A DNA stretch of 64,000 nt from Schistocephalus solidus (Eukaryota; Platyhelminthes; Cestoda; Diphyllobothriidea; Diphyllobothriidae): the NCBI GenBank assembly GCA_017591395.1, contig WEDG01005356.1, forward strand, positions 1 through 64,000. Reading direction: 5' to 3'. The notes below the pieces were generated by a model. It saw nothing but the letters and a program-made list of their open reading frames with translations. It did no database searches and was not told the DNA's origin. Shown one piece after another: positions 33,813 through 45,136 of this stretch (position 1 is the stretch's first letter; each line of letters opens with the position of its first letter). The translations under genes were made by a program, and so were the position numbers.

Positions 33813-34990
33813 CCATCATGTGTTCTTTAACACGGGCCTATAGTTGTTTGTCTGTTTCTCTATGCAATTTTTTTACTGGATCTAGCATATGAAGCTTACC
33901 CTTTCACCTCTTAGCAGGGGCTCATTGGTTCCTTGATCAAATTTTGATTGGCCACCTCCGGCCGGTCAGTGCTGCGGGTTACCAGCCATCTTGGGAACAA
34001 GTAACTGCCTCTGGAACGCCATCAGCATAAGGAATCGATTGTTCGTTGTCGGTTGAGCTACACATGCTGTTGCGACCGGCAACGAACGATAACCCTAAGG
34101 AACATAATGGGTAGAGCTAGGTTGACGTATCGGTAGACATGGATAGGTAGACGTGGATGTGTATTCGTGTAATATGATCTACATTACTGCTAAAAACAAG
34201 CTCAGTTGAAGGATGACGGTGGGCATAGAACAATTGTTTCATTGTTAACGTGGTAGGGCTTTTTATCGCCTTTAAAATTGCCCTACACCACTGTGACCGT
34301 TCCCGTATTACACGCTTACCTATACATTTTAGGGTTGAAAAAACCTTCCTTGTCATCGGTAGTGTTTTCAATTTACTCTAAGTTGACACACACTAACAGC
34401 TTCGTTCGATGAGGCTGCGGGAAATTGAAGGGAACAGATTTCCTAACGTTTGGCTTGCAGTGTTTGCAAACAGCTGCGTTTGTACTATAAAGGGTGCTTA
34501 CGATGACAGCTTAACATTTGCTACGCACTGGTGCATCAAAAACGCAGAAATTGAGGTACTTGAGGCATTAACTTATAGTATTGGCAGTTAATTGTTGCTT
34601 TCCGCCTCTATTGTGAATTAAATACCGAGAATTTAGGACAATAGGCAATACTTGGATTATTTCCACTTGTTGATGGTAAACGCATTGTCGACATCCCTAG
34701 TCCCAAATTTGGGTCTGTGGGTTGCGAAAACTAGCATCCCTAATTGTTTGAAAATGAAGTCTCTGATGAAGCCCATGAGTGGTTATAGTACATTGTTTCT
34801 TAAACTTTTTTCAGTACATAGACGATTTCGGGTTTCATTGCTCCAATGCGATCCACGTCACATAAATTTCGCAAGTCAGTATTTTACGTGTTTGGTTGGT
34901 TGTTGGTTTAAAAGTAAGGTTTTGGAATTCTGAAAACACTCTGTTTTGTCCAATGCACCAGATGATAGCCAATTGCCGAGTGCACGATAA
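33813..34990. other. Gene-free stretch
   Basis: No exon, RNA or repeat family recognised; frames present are under 95 codons and unconvincing. Confidence 0.4.
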
Positions 34991-34999
34991 CTTCGTCTT

Positions 35000-35170
35000 T
35001 AACAATACCGAAAAATACAAGGGAAACTGGAATGGTCATTTCGGGCTCTTTAGCAATCCTCAGCCATCATCACACTCAACCCCAGGTGGTGCCCACCCGA
35101 GGCTCGAACTCGCAATCAGTGAGCAATCACTAACGGATGTCAATATTCCCTATCTAAAGCTGGCAAGATA
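35000..35170 (-). repeat. Hammerhead SINE, diverged inverted copy
   Basis: On the - strand: a B-box-like 'gagttcgagcctcg', then 'gggcaccacctggggttg', a damaged ribozyme region and 'cgaaatgaccattcc', 'tttcccttgta'. Lies back-to-back with the + copy at 35,176. Confidence 0.6.
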
Positions 35171-35175
35171 ACGAG

Positions 35176-35420
35176 CCCATGGCAGTGTTGGAGTTCTGAT
35201 CAACAGATCGTGGCTCGAAGCTTCGGGTTGGGCACCACCTGGGGTTGGGAATGACTGGCTGATGACAGCTCATCAGTCAGAAATGACCATTCGAATCTCT
35301 CTTGCTTTTCTTGTTATTGTCACTTTGCCTCTAGCTGTGGCGGTGCTAGAGAAAAAGCCCCAAGGCAGAGTGGGACGAGTGAGTTCAGGCAGCAATCGGT
35401 GAGCGTTCATCAACGAACAA
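35176..35420 (+). repeat. Hammerhead SINE, diverged copy
   Basis: Starts 'gagcccatgg' like the SINE heads at 40.4 and 45.3 kb, then 'cacctggggttgggaatg'. The ribozyme region at 35,253-35,305 has 'ctgatga' and 'gaaa' intact, but its stem II is disrupted (agct/agtc). Confidence 0.65.
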
Positions 35421-36180
35421 CCTCTTTGTCGGGCTCGAGTTAACAATTGTCCTTGCGGACTTCTTCGCGAGCTCTGCTATCCATGATGGGGTCCACATTT
35501 CGTGTTGGATAAGGTTCAATGCCTCCTCCATACGTTTCTTCTGCCTGCGGACTAATTCAATACTGCAATTAGGTTAGCATCTTAGGCCTCAGTCGTAGCG
35601 AATGGGAATTCATGTCCTAACACCATCATTTGTTCGTTCATCAGCCTCTTTGCTGACAGGCTATGCGCAGGTTTAGAGTTTTTGAATGAAGTTAGGCGGG
35701 CATCTTACGGAAATTGTGTTTTGCTTCAGTTCTCTTCATCTCTCTCTCTCTGTATGGGGTTTCGAGCTGTAGCCTTCTGCGGGGGCACTTTTACACCGTT
35801 CCCATCCATTAAATCACAGCATCTCGTGCTTGTTTTGCCACTTCTCTGACGGTTACCACGAAGTCTCGTGAGAAAATCTTGAGGACGCACTCAACTAATT
35901 CAGCACTGCCAGTATCCCCAGCCTCATGGTTACTAGAGCTTGTATTAAGCTAATTTCTGCAACATGTTATTTTGAAGATCAATGAGCAGAAAATTAATCT
36001 GCGCAAACATTGAGGTATCTCAAAGAACAACAGCTCGCAAAGTTAGGTTGCTAAAGTAACCGTTGATGCAAAGGAAGAGTTGAGTTTCGAGAAGAAGAAA
36101 AGGAATCATCGCAACAAGAATTATATTCTCGTATGTTTTTTGGCTGCATTAATTAGAGTAGTAAAAGGAATAAATATGTA
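35421..36180. other. Gene-free stretch
   Basis: Nothing recognised apart from a short (CT)n run near 35,740. Confidence 0.4.
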
Positions 36181-36184
36181 TCGT

Positions 36185-36555
36185 AATATTTGCTAATAGA
36201 AGCGAAAAGGCCAGCTTCAGAAAGAAATTGAGAAGAAGTTAACGCGATCGGTGGATCAAGAACTTAATTCCACTGACATTTTGGATTCATGCGCAAACCC
36301 AGCATCAGATACAGCATCAAATAAGAGTAATGCTTACACAGGAGTTGCAGTATTTATAGAATGCAATCACTATGCTTCCAGTTGTCATATTTTGCGAGAA
36401 TTTCCGCCTCATCGAAATTGAACACGTGGCCGGATCTCGTCAAATGAGTCGTTGCTTGAAAGCTGTCGTCAGTTCTCCATATTGTTGCAGTATTTATAGG
36501 ACGCAAGTGCTCTGCCATTACACACCTATGAAAAGTACTGGCTCCCGAATTCATC
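36185..36555 (-). mobile_element. Penelope-like endonuclease C-terminus and 3' tail
   Basis: The - frame 36,554-36,354 reads 'SFQATTHLTRSGHVFNFDEA' then 'EILAKYDNW', the conserved HxxxxGHxFxFxEAEIL block at the end of Penelope GIY-YIG endonucleases. The 17-bp text 'tataaatactgcaac' with flanks occurs twice in it, about 140 bp apart. Downstream on the same strand lies a tail with 'gaatccaaaatgtcag', 'ccaccgatcgcg' and 'ttttcgcttctattagc', which also occurs at 19.6, 20.0 and 57.1 kb and at the ends of the palindrome at 41.1-42.1 kb. Confidence 0.7.
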
Positions 36556-39500
36556 GCAGTTTGCTTTACTTGGAGCGATAATCGTTTCTTTACCTGCGTT
36601 CGAAGCGTTATTTATCTCTAAAGGGAAGGGAGGCCAAAGTGCAGTAACCTGAAATACTAGTGAGCAGTCCCACACATCAAGTATGTCTTGAAAGCCGTCG
36701 CCTGTCTTTCCACACCACCTGAAGTTGGAGCTTCCCATGGACCCCAGACAACCATTGGGCGTCAGTTTTCGAGGCTGAGAGGCTCAATTTCATGGCAGGA
36801 AACGTACGAAGCCATTTGTGGGCAAAAACGAACTACGTCAGAGAAATAAAGAGGTTACGCTGGATATGGATGAAGGAAAAAACCGCAGAAGTGAGGAGTA
36901 GGCTATCACGTCATGACTTATTTGACGAAGCCCAATCAAATCTGCAGTTTTGAGTGGATCAGAATGTTCGCCAGATGTTATCACATTGGTGGCCGCGAGT
37001 AACCTTAGTCACGGTCCTCCCCACGCCTGGCCATTACGAAGAACTTTCCCTGTATTGGTATAAACAAACGGGTACCCCTCTGGGATGGTCATCCGTTCTC
37101 ACCAAAACCAGGTGTTGAGGACCTTTTGCGTAAACTAGTGATGGCTGTGTTCTAGGTTGAGTTCATAGGCAAAAGCAGACGAGCATATCCCGTAACTCGA
37201 TTGGAGAACGAACTTCAAACATATAAGTTCAGTAGATGCCTTACATCATGAAATGTATTGATGGAAATTGAGATAGGCAGTTCAGCGTACATGTGGTGTT
37301 GCTATATTAATTTTTTGAATTGAGTTGAGGCCCAAGAAGCCTTTCACTGACGAACAAAGCATTTCCAATCTGTTTTGTTGAAGTCAAACTGGCAGGATTT
37401 AGCCGAAATCGGGGGTTGCCGAGTATCCAAGAAATATTCCATGTGATTTAATATCACAGAACAAAACCTGCTCTTTTTGTGCCTTGTGCCATAAAAGAAC
37501 ATCGAGTTCAACAAGAAACGTTTCAAACCAATCCCTTTATGAACCAGTGCTTGCACTAGTGAAAATCAGGCGGAGGCAAGTATAACAGTGTACAGTTTTC
37601 CAGAAACAAGGAACAATGCCAGCTTTAAAAATTATCTTTTGCCAATATATGACATTGATATCACAAAACGCAGTGCTAAACCTATTCGACGGTAGTTTGT
37701 TGTTCTGCACCAAGAACTCGTGACATACTGTCACTTATCTGTGTCACGTCGTGAGTTTATGATGGCATGACACCTCCTGTCGAACGTTGATTTCGAGCGC
37801 ATACAGATATTGGTAACCGAAGGCTGTCATGCGAGTCGTAAGGTAATATTTTCCAAATTAGCCACGACCTACTCTTGATAATAATAAACCATTGAATCAT
37901 GAAACATTATGGCTTTCGGAAATGCGGGATGGACGGGTTGTGCGCTACGAGGGTTTATATGCAAAGATCTTGAATTTGCAGGTGTTAGGTCACAAACTGT
38001 ATGTATGAATGTGTACGATACCCAAATGCTATTCAACCATCAATGTCATTATAAAGAGCATAGAAAAAGTTACAGCACTAGTCATCGAGATTTTTATAGA
38101 TTCTGCGTAATTCAATAGATAGGATACGTAACGTTTTGAAACCAGGCTGTATATTTCGCACATATTTCGAGTAAGTTTGTACAACTTCAACATAATGCAT
38201 GCGTTCAAATTCAGTCTTGCGCCGAAACTATCAGCGTTTCGCCAATTATGAAGAGCGCATAACTTCAACTGGACGTTTAACGAATATGACTACCTATATT
38301 TCCCTCAAATAAACTGAACTGAACTCAACACTCGGACTATGCCAGGTGCATCCCGCATCACCAGTTTTGGACTCATAAAGACTTTAAATTATATACCGGT
38401 GAAACGGTCATTCAAGCTGAAACTAGCCTAGTCCTGTAGATCAGAAATAGCCAACAGTCTTTAGTTTGCAGACTTATGGCAGGCGTGCTTGCAATGCCTC
38501 AAGCGTGAAACTAAAAAGTTCTGAAATGCGATTTAGCCTACCGGAAACCGTTCCAATTTCTTTTCAACGAGTTCTGGAAGGGCCACATGCAGCCTCAATA
38601 ATTTGCATTCAGGTCAGTTCAGTTCAGTATATTGGAGGAAAATAGGCTTACGCCTTTGAAATCCCTATTCCAAGTGAAAGTAAACATTCTGGGAAAGTTA
38701 TGTAGTTAAAGAAGTGGGTTATGAAATTGTCATGCACCAAGTAGACTAAGGCAATTAAAACATGGACATGCTTACTTATCCTCACACGTTTACTTACTTC
38801 AGTGACCTTTGAAATAAATAATATTACGGAAATGCGTACTGTTCTCTACTAATGCAACGAAAAGTAGTAATTTAAAAATTATATATTTGCAGCAGGCGTG
38901 AAGAATACGCTTTTATTTGTGAACATTTTGCTGTGGCACATAGTTAGTAACTATGATAAGGACTTATTGCACAGAAGACAAAGGAGTGTTTTCCAAGAGA
39001 GGTTTATTTTTTGTACGATGCTTCGGGTATTTATTTCGTCTATCCACGTTCAGGGACTGCAAAGTCATGCTCACAGCTCTCATTGCATGCCAGTCTTTGC
39101 ATTGTGCCTGGCTTCTCAATACTGGCTGGGCACTGCGGTCTCCTTGTGCCGCCTCCCCGTTGATCGCCTGACGTTCCGCGTCAGCTTGCGTTTCATTATG
39201 GCTTGTTTCACTTCGCCAACTTCACCCCTGTTAACATCAGATAAATCTCCCTCCGGAGGAACGCTCCTTCTGCCGCCCTACCACCTGGGAATCGCTAGCA
39301 TTAATGTGACTTATTACACAATTAATATCTTAGGTGCTGTGACGAGATTTGAAGGAAAGATGACAACAACATAAAGATCAAATTATTTTATAAAATGTGG
39401 TTTTTGGGCCAAAAATGTGCAGACTTAGTACAACCTGCGAGATATATGCAAAAAACCCATTTTCCAGAAAGAAAAAACAGCCTAAGTTATTAAGTACATC

Positions 39501-39598
39501 CTGGTCAGTAACATTGGAATAGGCAAACGTCACTTAGCTGATGCTGACACGATTAAGTTCCTGTTATTCAGTAACTGGTTGAAGAAGTATTATTATAT
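36556..39598. other. Gene-free stretch with old repeat pieces
   Basis: 38,615-38,700 is an R1 fragment ('caggtcagttcagttcag', 'aggcttacgcctttgaaatc'), and 38,310-38,325 is another R1-type end. 37,390-37,530 resembles 47,850-47,980 at low similarity. A 158-codon + frame at 38,898-39,374 has no family resemblance and is probably chance. Confidence 0.35.
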
Positions 39599-39761
39599 CA
39601 ACCCATCATATAAAATAGCAGTAATATCAATTCTTTCTTTGTAAACTTCGGTCTGGCAGGTGCTTGCATGTTCGTGAACCCTACCACATATACGAACGTT
39701 GCTTGCTCCAGGAAGTCCATCACTCGGTGTGTGCCCATTGCTGACTGCGTAAATATCGGAT
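39599..39761 (-). other. Candidate exon, unrecognised
   Basis: After the acceptor-like 'ttctttgtggctgtag' (ending 39,762) the - strand is open for about 53 codons: 'QSAMGTHRVMDFLEQATF', then 'VYVVGFTNMQAPARPKFT'. A GTATAT donor at 39,693 would close it after 'QATF' in phase 0, compatible with the Mic26/27-like exon at 32,106. A second frame over the same bases is also open, which lowers confidence. Confidence 0.25.
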
Positions 39762-39969
39762 CTACAGCCACAAAGAATAACAGTCAGTGAGGGAATTATG
39801 AAGTTTGGTTCGAGGAAGTGTTTCTGACCCATCCATTAGCCCCCAGCGATGGTTTATCTGGGCATGTTCCTGTTTCCGATCCCGGCTGGTGGTCGTGGTA
39901 ATGCTTGACTGAATAAATAAGCCTGAAAAAGTACTTTATCACGTTACCCCCTAAACTCAGTAATCCCAA

Positions 39970-40394
<425 letters not shown>

Positions 40395-40420
40395 AACCCG
40401 ATCTCAACCGACAAAACAAC

Positions 40421-40729
40421 GAGCCCGTGGTTCAATGGTAGAGTGTTACACTCAATGACCAAAGGTCGCGGGTTCGAATCCCGGGTGATCCACACCTGGA
40501 ATTGGGTATGACTGGCTGATGACGGCTAATAAGCCAGAAATGGCCATTCCGGTCTCCCTTGTCTTTGTCGGTTCCATCTTATCAACATATATCTCAAGTC
40601 GCTATGACTGCTTCGCGAGGGCTCTAAAGTGAGCTCCAAGGCTACAGCGGAACATCAGTGTTCCCTAACCAGATCGGTGAACACCCACACTTCATAGTCC
40701 ATATTCCCGATCTCAACCGACAAAACAAC
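40421..40729 (+). repeat. Hammerhead SINE, + unit 1
   Basis: A 309-bp unit. 40,421-40,492 is tRNA-like, with internal RNA polymerase III A box 'tggttcaatgg' and a perfect B box 'ggttcgaatcc'. The 5' and 3' acceptor arms do not pair (gagcccg versus gtgatcc), so it is not a working tRNA. A hammerhead motif follows, then 'ggttccatcttatcaac' and 'ctcaagtcgctatg'. Schistosomes carry a comparable SINE-like family (S-alpha) with a Pol III promoter and a hammerhead. Confidence 0.85.
40510..40563 (+). ncRNA. Hammerhead ribozyme motif in SINE unit 1
   Basis: Stem I: gactgg with ccttgtc (one unpaired T-TT step). Core CTGATGA. Stem II: ggct-aata-agcc. GAAA. Stem III: ggcc-attcc-ggtc with one bulged T. 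The U16.1-H17 positions are T-C, so cleavage would follow 'ggtctc'. Every invariant core base is present. Activity is inferred from the fold only. Confidence 0.7.
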
Positions 40730-40992
40730 GAGCCCGTGGTTCAATGGTAGAGTGTTACACTCAATGACCAAAGGTCGCGGGTTCGAATCCCGGGTGATCC
40801 ACACTGGAATTGGGCTATGACTGATGACGGCTAATGCCAGAAATGCCATTCCGGTCTCCCTTGTCTTTGTCGGTTCCATCTTATCAACATATATCTCAAG
40901 TCGCTATGCGACTGCCCGCGAGGGCTCTAAAAAGTGAGCTCAAGGCACAGCGGAACATCAGTGTTCCTTAACCAGATCGGTGAACACCACAC

Positions 40993-40996
<4 letters not shown>
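40730..40996 (+). repeat. Hammerhead SINE, + unit 2
   Basis: Tandem to unit 1 with a 309-bp period. The head is identical, but small deletions in the ribozyme region (40,819-40,865) remove part of stem I and shorten stem II and stem III, so it is probably inactive. It ends within 'cacactttcat' at the (TA)n tract. Confidence 0.8.

Positions 40997-41087
<91 letters not shown>
40997..41087. repeat. (TA)n microsatellite
   Basis: 91 bp of AT dinucleotide between the SINE module and the palindrome. Confidence 0.98.
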
Positions 41088-41088
<1 letters not shown>

Positions 41089-42093
41089 CTAATTGAAGCG
41101 AAAATGCGCGTCCCCGGGCATAAATCAGAAGAAAGAGGCGATCACGGGAACAATAGGTTTTAATATCCTGACGTTTTCAAAATCAAACAAGATTCCATCG
41201 TCGGAGGTAGGTGCAGTACGGCGCCTCTCAGTATTATGGGTTCTGAACATGCTGACTCTACAGCTATTCATGCAGGGTGCACTGCAGGGGGGTGGGGGAG
41301 TTAATGGCTGTCCTACTGATCATTGATTTGTTTCTCCCTCGCCTCGCCTGGGGGCTGTGTCAGGATGGCAGTGTCATTGACCTCGTCTGCATTACCCGCG
41401 TTTGTTGTCCCGGACCCGCATGTCTGTTTCTCGTGCCTCGTTTGCATCTGTTCGTGCACGTCTCATCGGTGGTTGCTGAGTCGTTGCCGGTGTCTCCGTT
41501 CCTATCGGGTTGGAGACGCCCATCAACGGTGTTCGCGGTCATGAGCAAACGCATAACGAGCCAGAACACATGCCTGGGTGAACCTATGCAACACACCAAC
41601 ACATTTGATGTGATAACCGCGGAGAACACGAACCGGCAAGACCTCCGGCCAGGCATGAACGTGGACGCAGGTGAACTTAGTTTGCGTACGAACACCGTTG
41701 ATGGGCGTCTCCAACCCGATAGGAACGGAGACACCGGCAACGACTCAGCAACCACCGATGAGACGTGCACGAACAGATGCAAACGAGGCACGAGAAACAG
41801 ACATGCGGGTCCGGGACAACAAACACGGGTAATGCAGACGAGGTCAATGACACTTGCCATCCCGACACAGCCCCCAGGCGAGGCGAGGGAAAAACAAATC
41901 AATGATCAGTAGGACAGCCATTAACTCCCCCACCCCCCTGCAGTGCACCCTGCACGAATAGCTGTAGAGTCAGCATGTTCAGAACCCATAAATACTGTGA
42001 GGCGCCGTACTGAACCTACCTCCGACGATGGAATCTTGTTTGATTTTGAAACGTCAGGATATTAAACCTATTGTTCCCGTGATCGCCTATTCT

Positions 42094-42099
<6 letters not shown>
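41088..42099. repeat. Large near-perfect palindrome (foldback)
   Basis: Left arm 41,123-41,535 (413 bp) is the reverse complement of the right arm 41,689-42,099 (411 bp) with only scattered single-base changes and indels; the spacer is 153 bp (41,536-41,688). Both arms share 'ctgcaggggggtgggggag' in inverted register and meet the spacer at 'cgaacaccgttgatggg'. (TA)n tracts flank it on both sides. The outer ends resemble the reverse complement of the Penelope 3' tail at 36.3 kb ('gaagcgaaaa', 'cagaagaa...gcgatc', 'cctgacgttt'). The mirrored 211- and 180-codon frames on opposite strands arise from the palindrome itself. Confidence 0.9.

Positions 42100-42127
<28 letters not shown>
42098..42127. 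repeat. (TA)n microsatellite
   Basis: 30 bp of TA dinucleotide at the right end of the palindrome. Confidence 0.95.
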
Positions 42128-42130
<3 letters not shown>

Positions 42131-42240
42131 GAAAGAAGGTTCGTCGGAAAAATCGAGTTTTACTCGTGAATTTTTTTTTTCAAGTTGGTCACACCAACCC
42201 GTCGTCAGACGAAATGAACAGAGGAGAAATGAAATGGTCA
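42128..42240 (+). repeat. Direct repeat DR, left copy
   Basis: Begins 'gaagaaagaaggttcgtc', contains a small hairpin cgagt-ttt-actcg and ends in 'cgtcgtcagacgaaatg' plus 'gaggagaaa'. Repeated at 42,662-42,756. The two copies flank about 420 bp of unique sequence, like short terminal repeats. Confidence 0.8.
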
Positions 42241-42661
42241 GATGACCAGTTTGTGCTACAGGACAGACAAGGACAAAACAACCAACTGGGGTGTGAGGAA
42301 TGGCCACATAATTGGATTGGAGCAGGTTAGGGGGCTGTTAGGGCTCCCTGTGTCGGAGGCGAAGGGGATGGTGACTGAATGCGACTGCAGACGGTAAACA
42401 TAATGGTCGTCGATGCGGGATGGGGGCAGAGGTAAGTGCACCGATGTTGGAGGTGTTAATAGTCTCAACTGTTGTTTGCCAGGTCAGGGGAGGGGGTGAC
42501 TAGACAGTGAGATTCAACATGGCCCAGAAAAGATTAGCGGTCCTGGTTAGGGTTGTGGGCGTAAGTCAGTGAGCCGGGCACGCAAGCTTTCGTATTGAGA
42601 GTCCAGATCGATATATATATATATTGAATAACTGAGGCAGTATGCATTCCGAGATGATAAT

Positions 42662-42756
42662 GAAGAAAGAAGGTTCGTCAGAAAAATCGAGTTTTACTCG
42701 TGAATTTTCTAGTTGGTCACCAATCCGTCGTCAGACGAAATGAATAGAGGAGAAAA
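42662..42756 (+). repeat. Direct repeat DR, right copy
   Basis: Same text as 42,128-42,240 with a shorter T-run and a few substitutions, followed by an A-run and (TA)n. A short (TA)n also precedes it at 42,610-42,625. Confidence 0.8.
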
Positions 42757-42796
42757 AAAATATATATATATATACATATATGGCTAAGAAATCATA

Positions 42797-42878
42797 CCGT
42801 ACATCAGACATAGGTACTAGCTAAAATCTCAGACACGTGTTTCGCCAATGTTTCTGCTGCTGTGTGACACAGCAATGA
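42797..42878 (-). repeat. Inverted satellite fragment at array edge
   Basis: 'gacataggtactagctaaaa', 'agacacgtgtttcgcc' and 'gctgctgtgtgacacagc' are reverse complements of a segment found in every monomer of the neighbouring satellite (for example 43,070-43,130). The array therefore starts with a flipped piece of its own monomer. Confidence 0.8.
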
Positions 42879-45076
42879 AATGTTAATTGAAATTTTGAGT
42901 CAGACCCTAAAATATCATGTCCAAATAACCTGACTCCATGTCCTGCAGTTAATAATTTCAGAAATTATTTCCCCGTTTATTCTCTGGAGTTCATACACCA
43001 GACACCGCATAAAGAACGCTGGGGGACCCACTGAGAAGCCGAACCACTCGTTGCTTTCACGCAGCAGCAAAAACATCGGCGAAACACGTGTCTAGGCATT
43101 TAACTAGTACTAATGTCGGAAGAACGGTATAATTTCTTTGCCATATAAAATTTATACTACTTGTAGTAGTAAGTTTTTGTAGAATGGGCATAACGTGGTT
43201 ATTCCACAGTTGTTGATTTTCTTCGACCCAAATGTTCATTTGAATTTCGGGTCTGACCCTTAAAAGTTATGTCCAAATCACCTGACTCCATGTCCTGTAC
43301 TTAATAATTTCAGAAATTATTTACACGATTATTCTCTGGAGTTCATACACCAGACGCCGGATAGAAAACGCTGGGGGACCCACTGAGGAGCCGAACCCCT
43401 CGTTGCTGTGTCAGGCAGCAGGAAAATCATCGGCGACACACGTGTCTAGGCATTTAACTTGTACCTTTGTCGGAAGAACGGTAAAATTTCTTTGCCATAT
43501 AAGATTCATACTACTTGTAGCAGTACGTTTTTGTAGAATGGGGATAACGTGGTTATTCCACAGTGGTTGATTGTCTTCGACCCAAATGTTCATTAAAATT
43601 TCAGATCTGTCCCTAAAACGTCATTTCCGAATCACCTGACTCAATATCCTGCACTTAATAATTTTAGAAATTATTTCCCTGATCATTCTCTGGAGTCCAT
43701 ATACCAGACACCGCATAGAGAACGCTGGGGGACCCACCTAGGAGCCGATATCATGGTTGTTGTGTCACGTAGCAGCAAAAACATCGACAAAACGCGTGTC
43801 TGGGGTTTCAGCTAGTACCTATGTCAGAAGTAAGGTATATTTCTTTGCCGTATAAGATTTATACTACTTATAATACTACTTTTTTGAAAAATGGGCATAA
43901 TGTGGTTATTCCACAGTGGTTGATTGTCTTCGACCCAAATGTTCATTGAAATTTCGGGTCTGACCCTGAAACGTCATGTCCGAATCACCTGACTCCATGT
44001 CCTGCAATTAATAATTTCATAAATTATTTCTTTGATTATTCTCTGGAGTTCAAACACCAGACACCGCATAAAGAACGCTAGGGGACCCACTGAGGAGCCG
44101 AACCCCTATTTGCTGTGTCACGCAGCAGCAAGAAAATCGGCGAAGCACGTGTCTAGGCATTTAAATAGTACCTATGTTGTAAGAACGGTATAATTTCTTT
44201 GCCGTATAAGATTCATACTGCTTGCAGTACTACTTTTTGGTTGAATGGGCATTACGTGGTTATTCCACAGTGGTTGATTTTTTCGACCCAAATATTCATT
44301 TGAATTTCGCGTCTGACAATAAAAAATTATGTTCGAATCACCTGACTCCATGTCCTGCAATTAATTTGTTCAGAAATTATTGCCCCAATTATTCTCTGGA
44401 GTTCATACACCAGACAATGCATAGAGAACGCTGGGGGACCCACTGGGGAGCCGAACCACTCGTTGCTTTCACGCAGCAGCAAACAAATCGCCAAAAAACG
44501 TGTCTAGACATTTAACTGGTACCTATGTCGGAAGAACGGTATTATTTCTTTGCCATAAGGAATTCATACTACTTGTAGTACTTATTGTTTGTAGGATGCG
44601 CATTACGTAGTTATTCTACAGTGGGTGGTTGTATTCGACCCAAATGTTCATTTGAATTGCGGGTCTGACCCTAAAAAGTTATGTCCGAATCACCTGACTC
44701 CATGTACTACACTTAATAATTTCAGAAATTATTTCCCCGATTATTCTCTGGAGTCCATATACCAGACACCGCATAGAGAACGCTAAGTGACCCACTGAGT
44801 AGCCGAAACCCTCGTTTTTGTGTCATGCAGGAGCAGAAACATCGGCGAAAACAGTGTCTGAGCTTTTAGCTAGTGCATATTTCAGAAGTTCAGTATAATG
44901 TCTTTGCCATATAAGTTTCATATTCCTTTTAGTACTACTTGTTTGTAGAATGGGCATTACGTGGTTAATCCACAGTTGTTGATTGTCTTCGACCCAAATG
45001 TTCATTGAAATTTTGGGTCTGACCCTAAAAAGTAATGTCCGAATAACCTGACTCCATGTCCTGCAGTTAATAATTT

Positions 45077-45078
<2 letters not shown>
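42879..45078. repeat. Satellite array, about 353-bp monomer, about six copies
   Basis: The landmark 'cctgactccatgtcctg' recurs at about 42,929, 43,281, 43,637, 43,987, 44,341, 44,693 and 45,048, a period of 350-356 bp. Other shared blocks are 'ttattctctggagttcatac', 'gctgggggacccac' and 'cttcgacccaaatgttcatt'. Monomers differ by many substitutions. Three of them keep a 60-codon - frame ('MNIWVE..Q.LW.NHV.PI'), which is probably incidental. Confidence 0.9.

Positions 45079-45080
<2 letters not shown>

Positions 45081-45133
<53 letters not shown>
45081..45133. repeat. (TA)n microsatellite
   Basis: 53 bp of AT dinucleotide between the satellite and the next SINE. Confidence 0.97.

Positions 45134-45136
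<3 letters not shown>

Noticed and set aside
33312..33830. 172-codon poly-Ser/Pro/Leu frame and its - strand Arg/Glu partner
   Set aside because: Pure consequence of the (TCC)n tract.
38898..39374. 158-codon + frame
   Set aside because: No family resemblance or splice context; the opposite strand has an equally open stretch.
36556..39598. Further exons of the Mic26/27-like gene among short - frames
   Set aside because: None combined a credible acceptor, donor and protein-like text in the required phase.
40421..40492. tRNA genes with good A and B boxes
   Set aside because: Acceptor arms do not pair, and the sequence recurs as the head of a SINE in tandem and inverted copies.
41277..41912. 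211-codon + frame and 180-codon - frame with the same residues
   Set aside because: They are the two arms of the palindrome read in both directions; start and end text mirror each other and composition is not protein-like.
42797..45078. Hammerhead ribozyme inside the 353-bp satellite
   Set aside because: Short GAAAC-like and CTGAGGA-like pieces occur, but no CTGATGA core is found on either strand in the right spacing.
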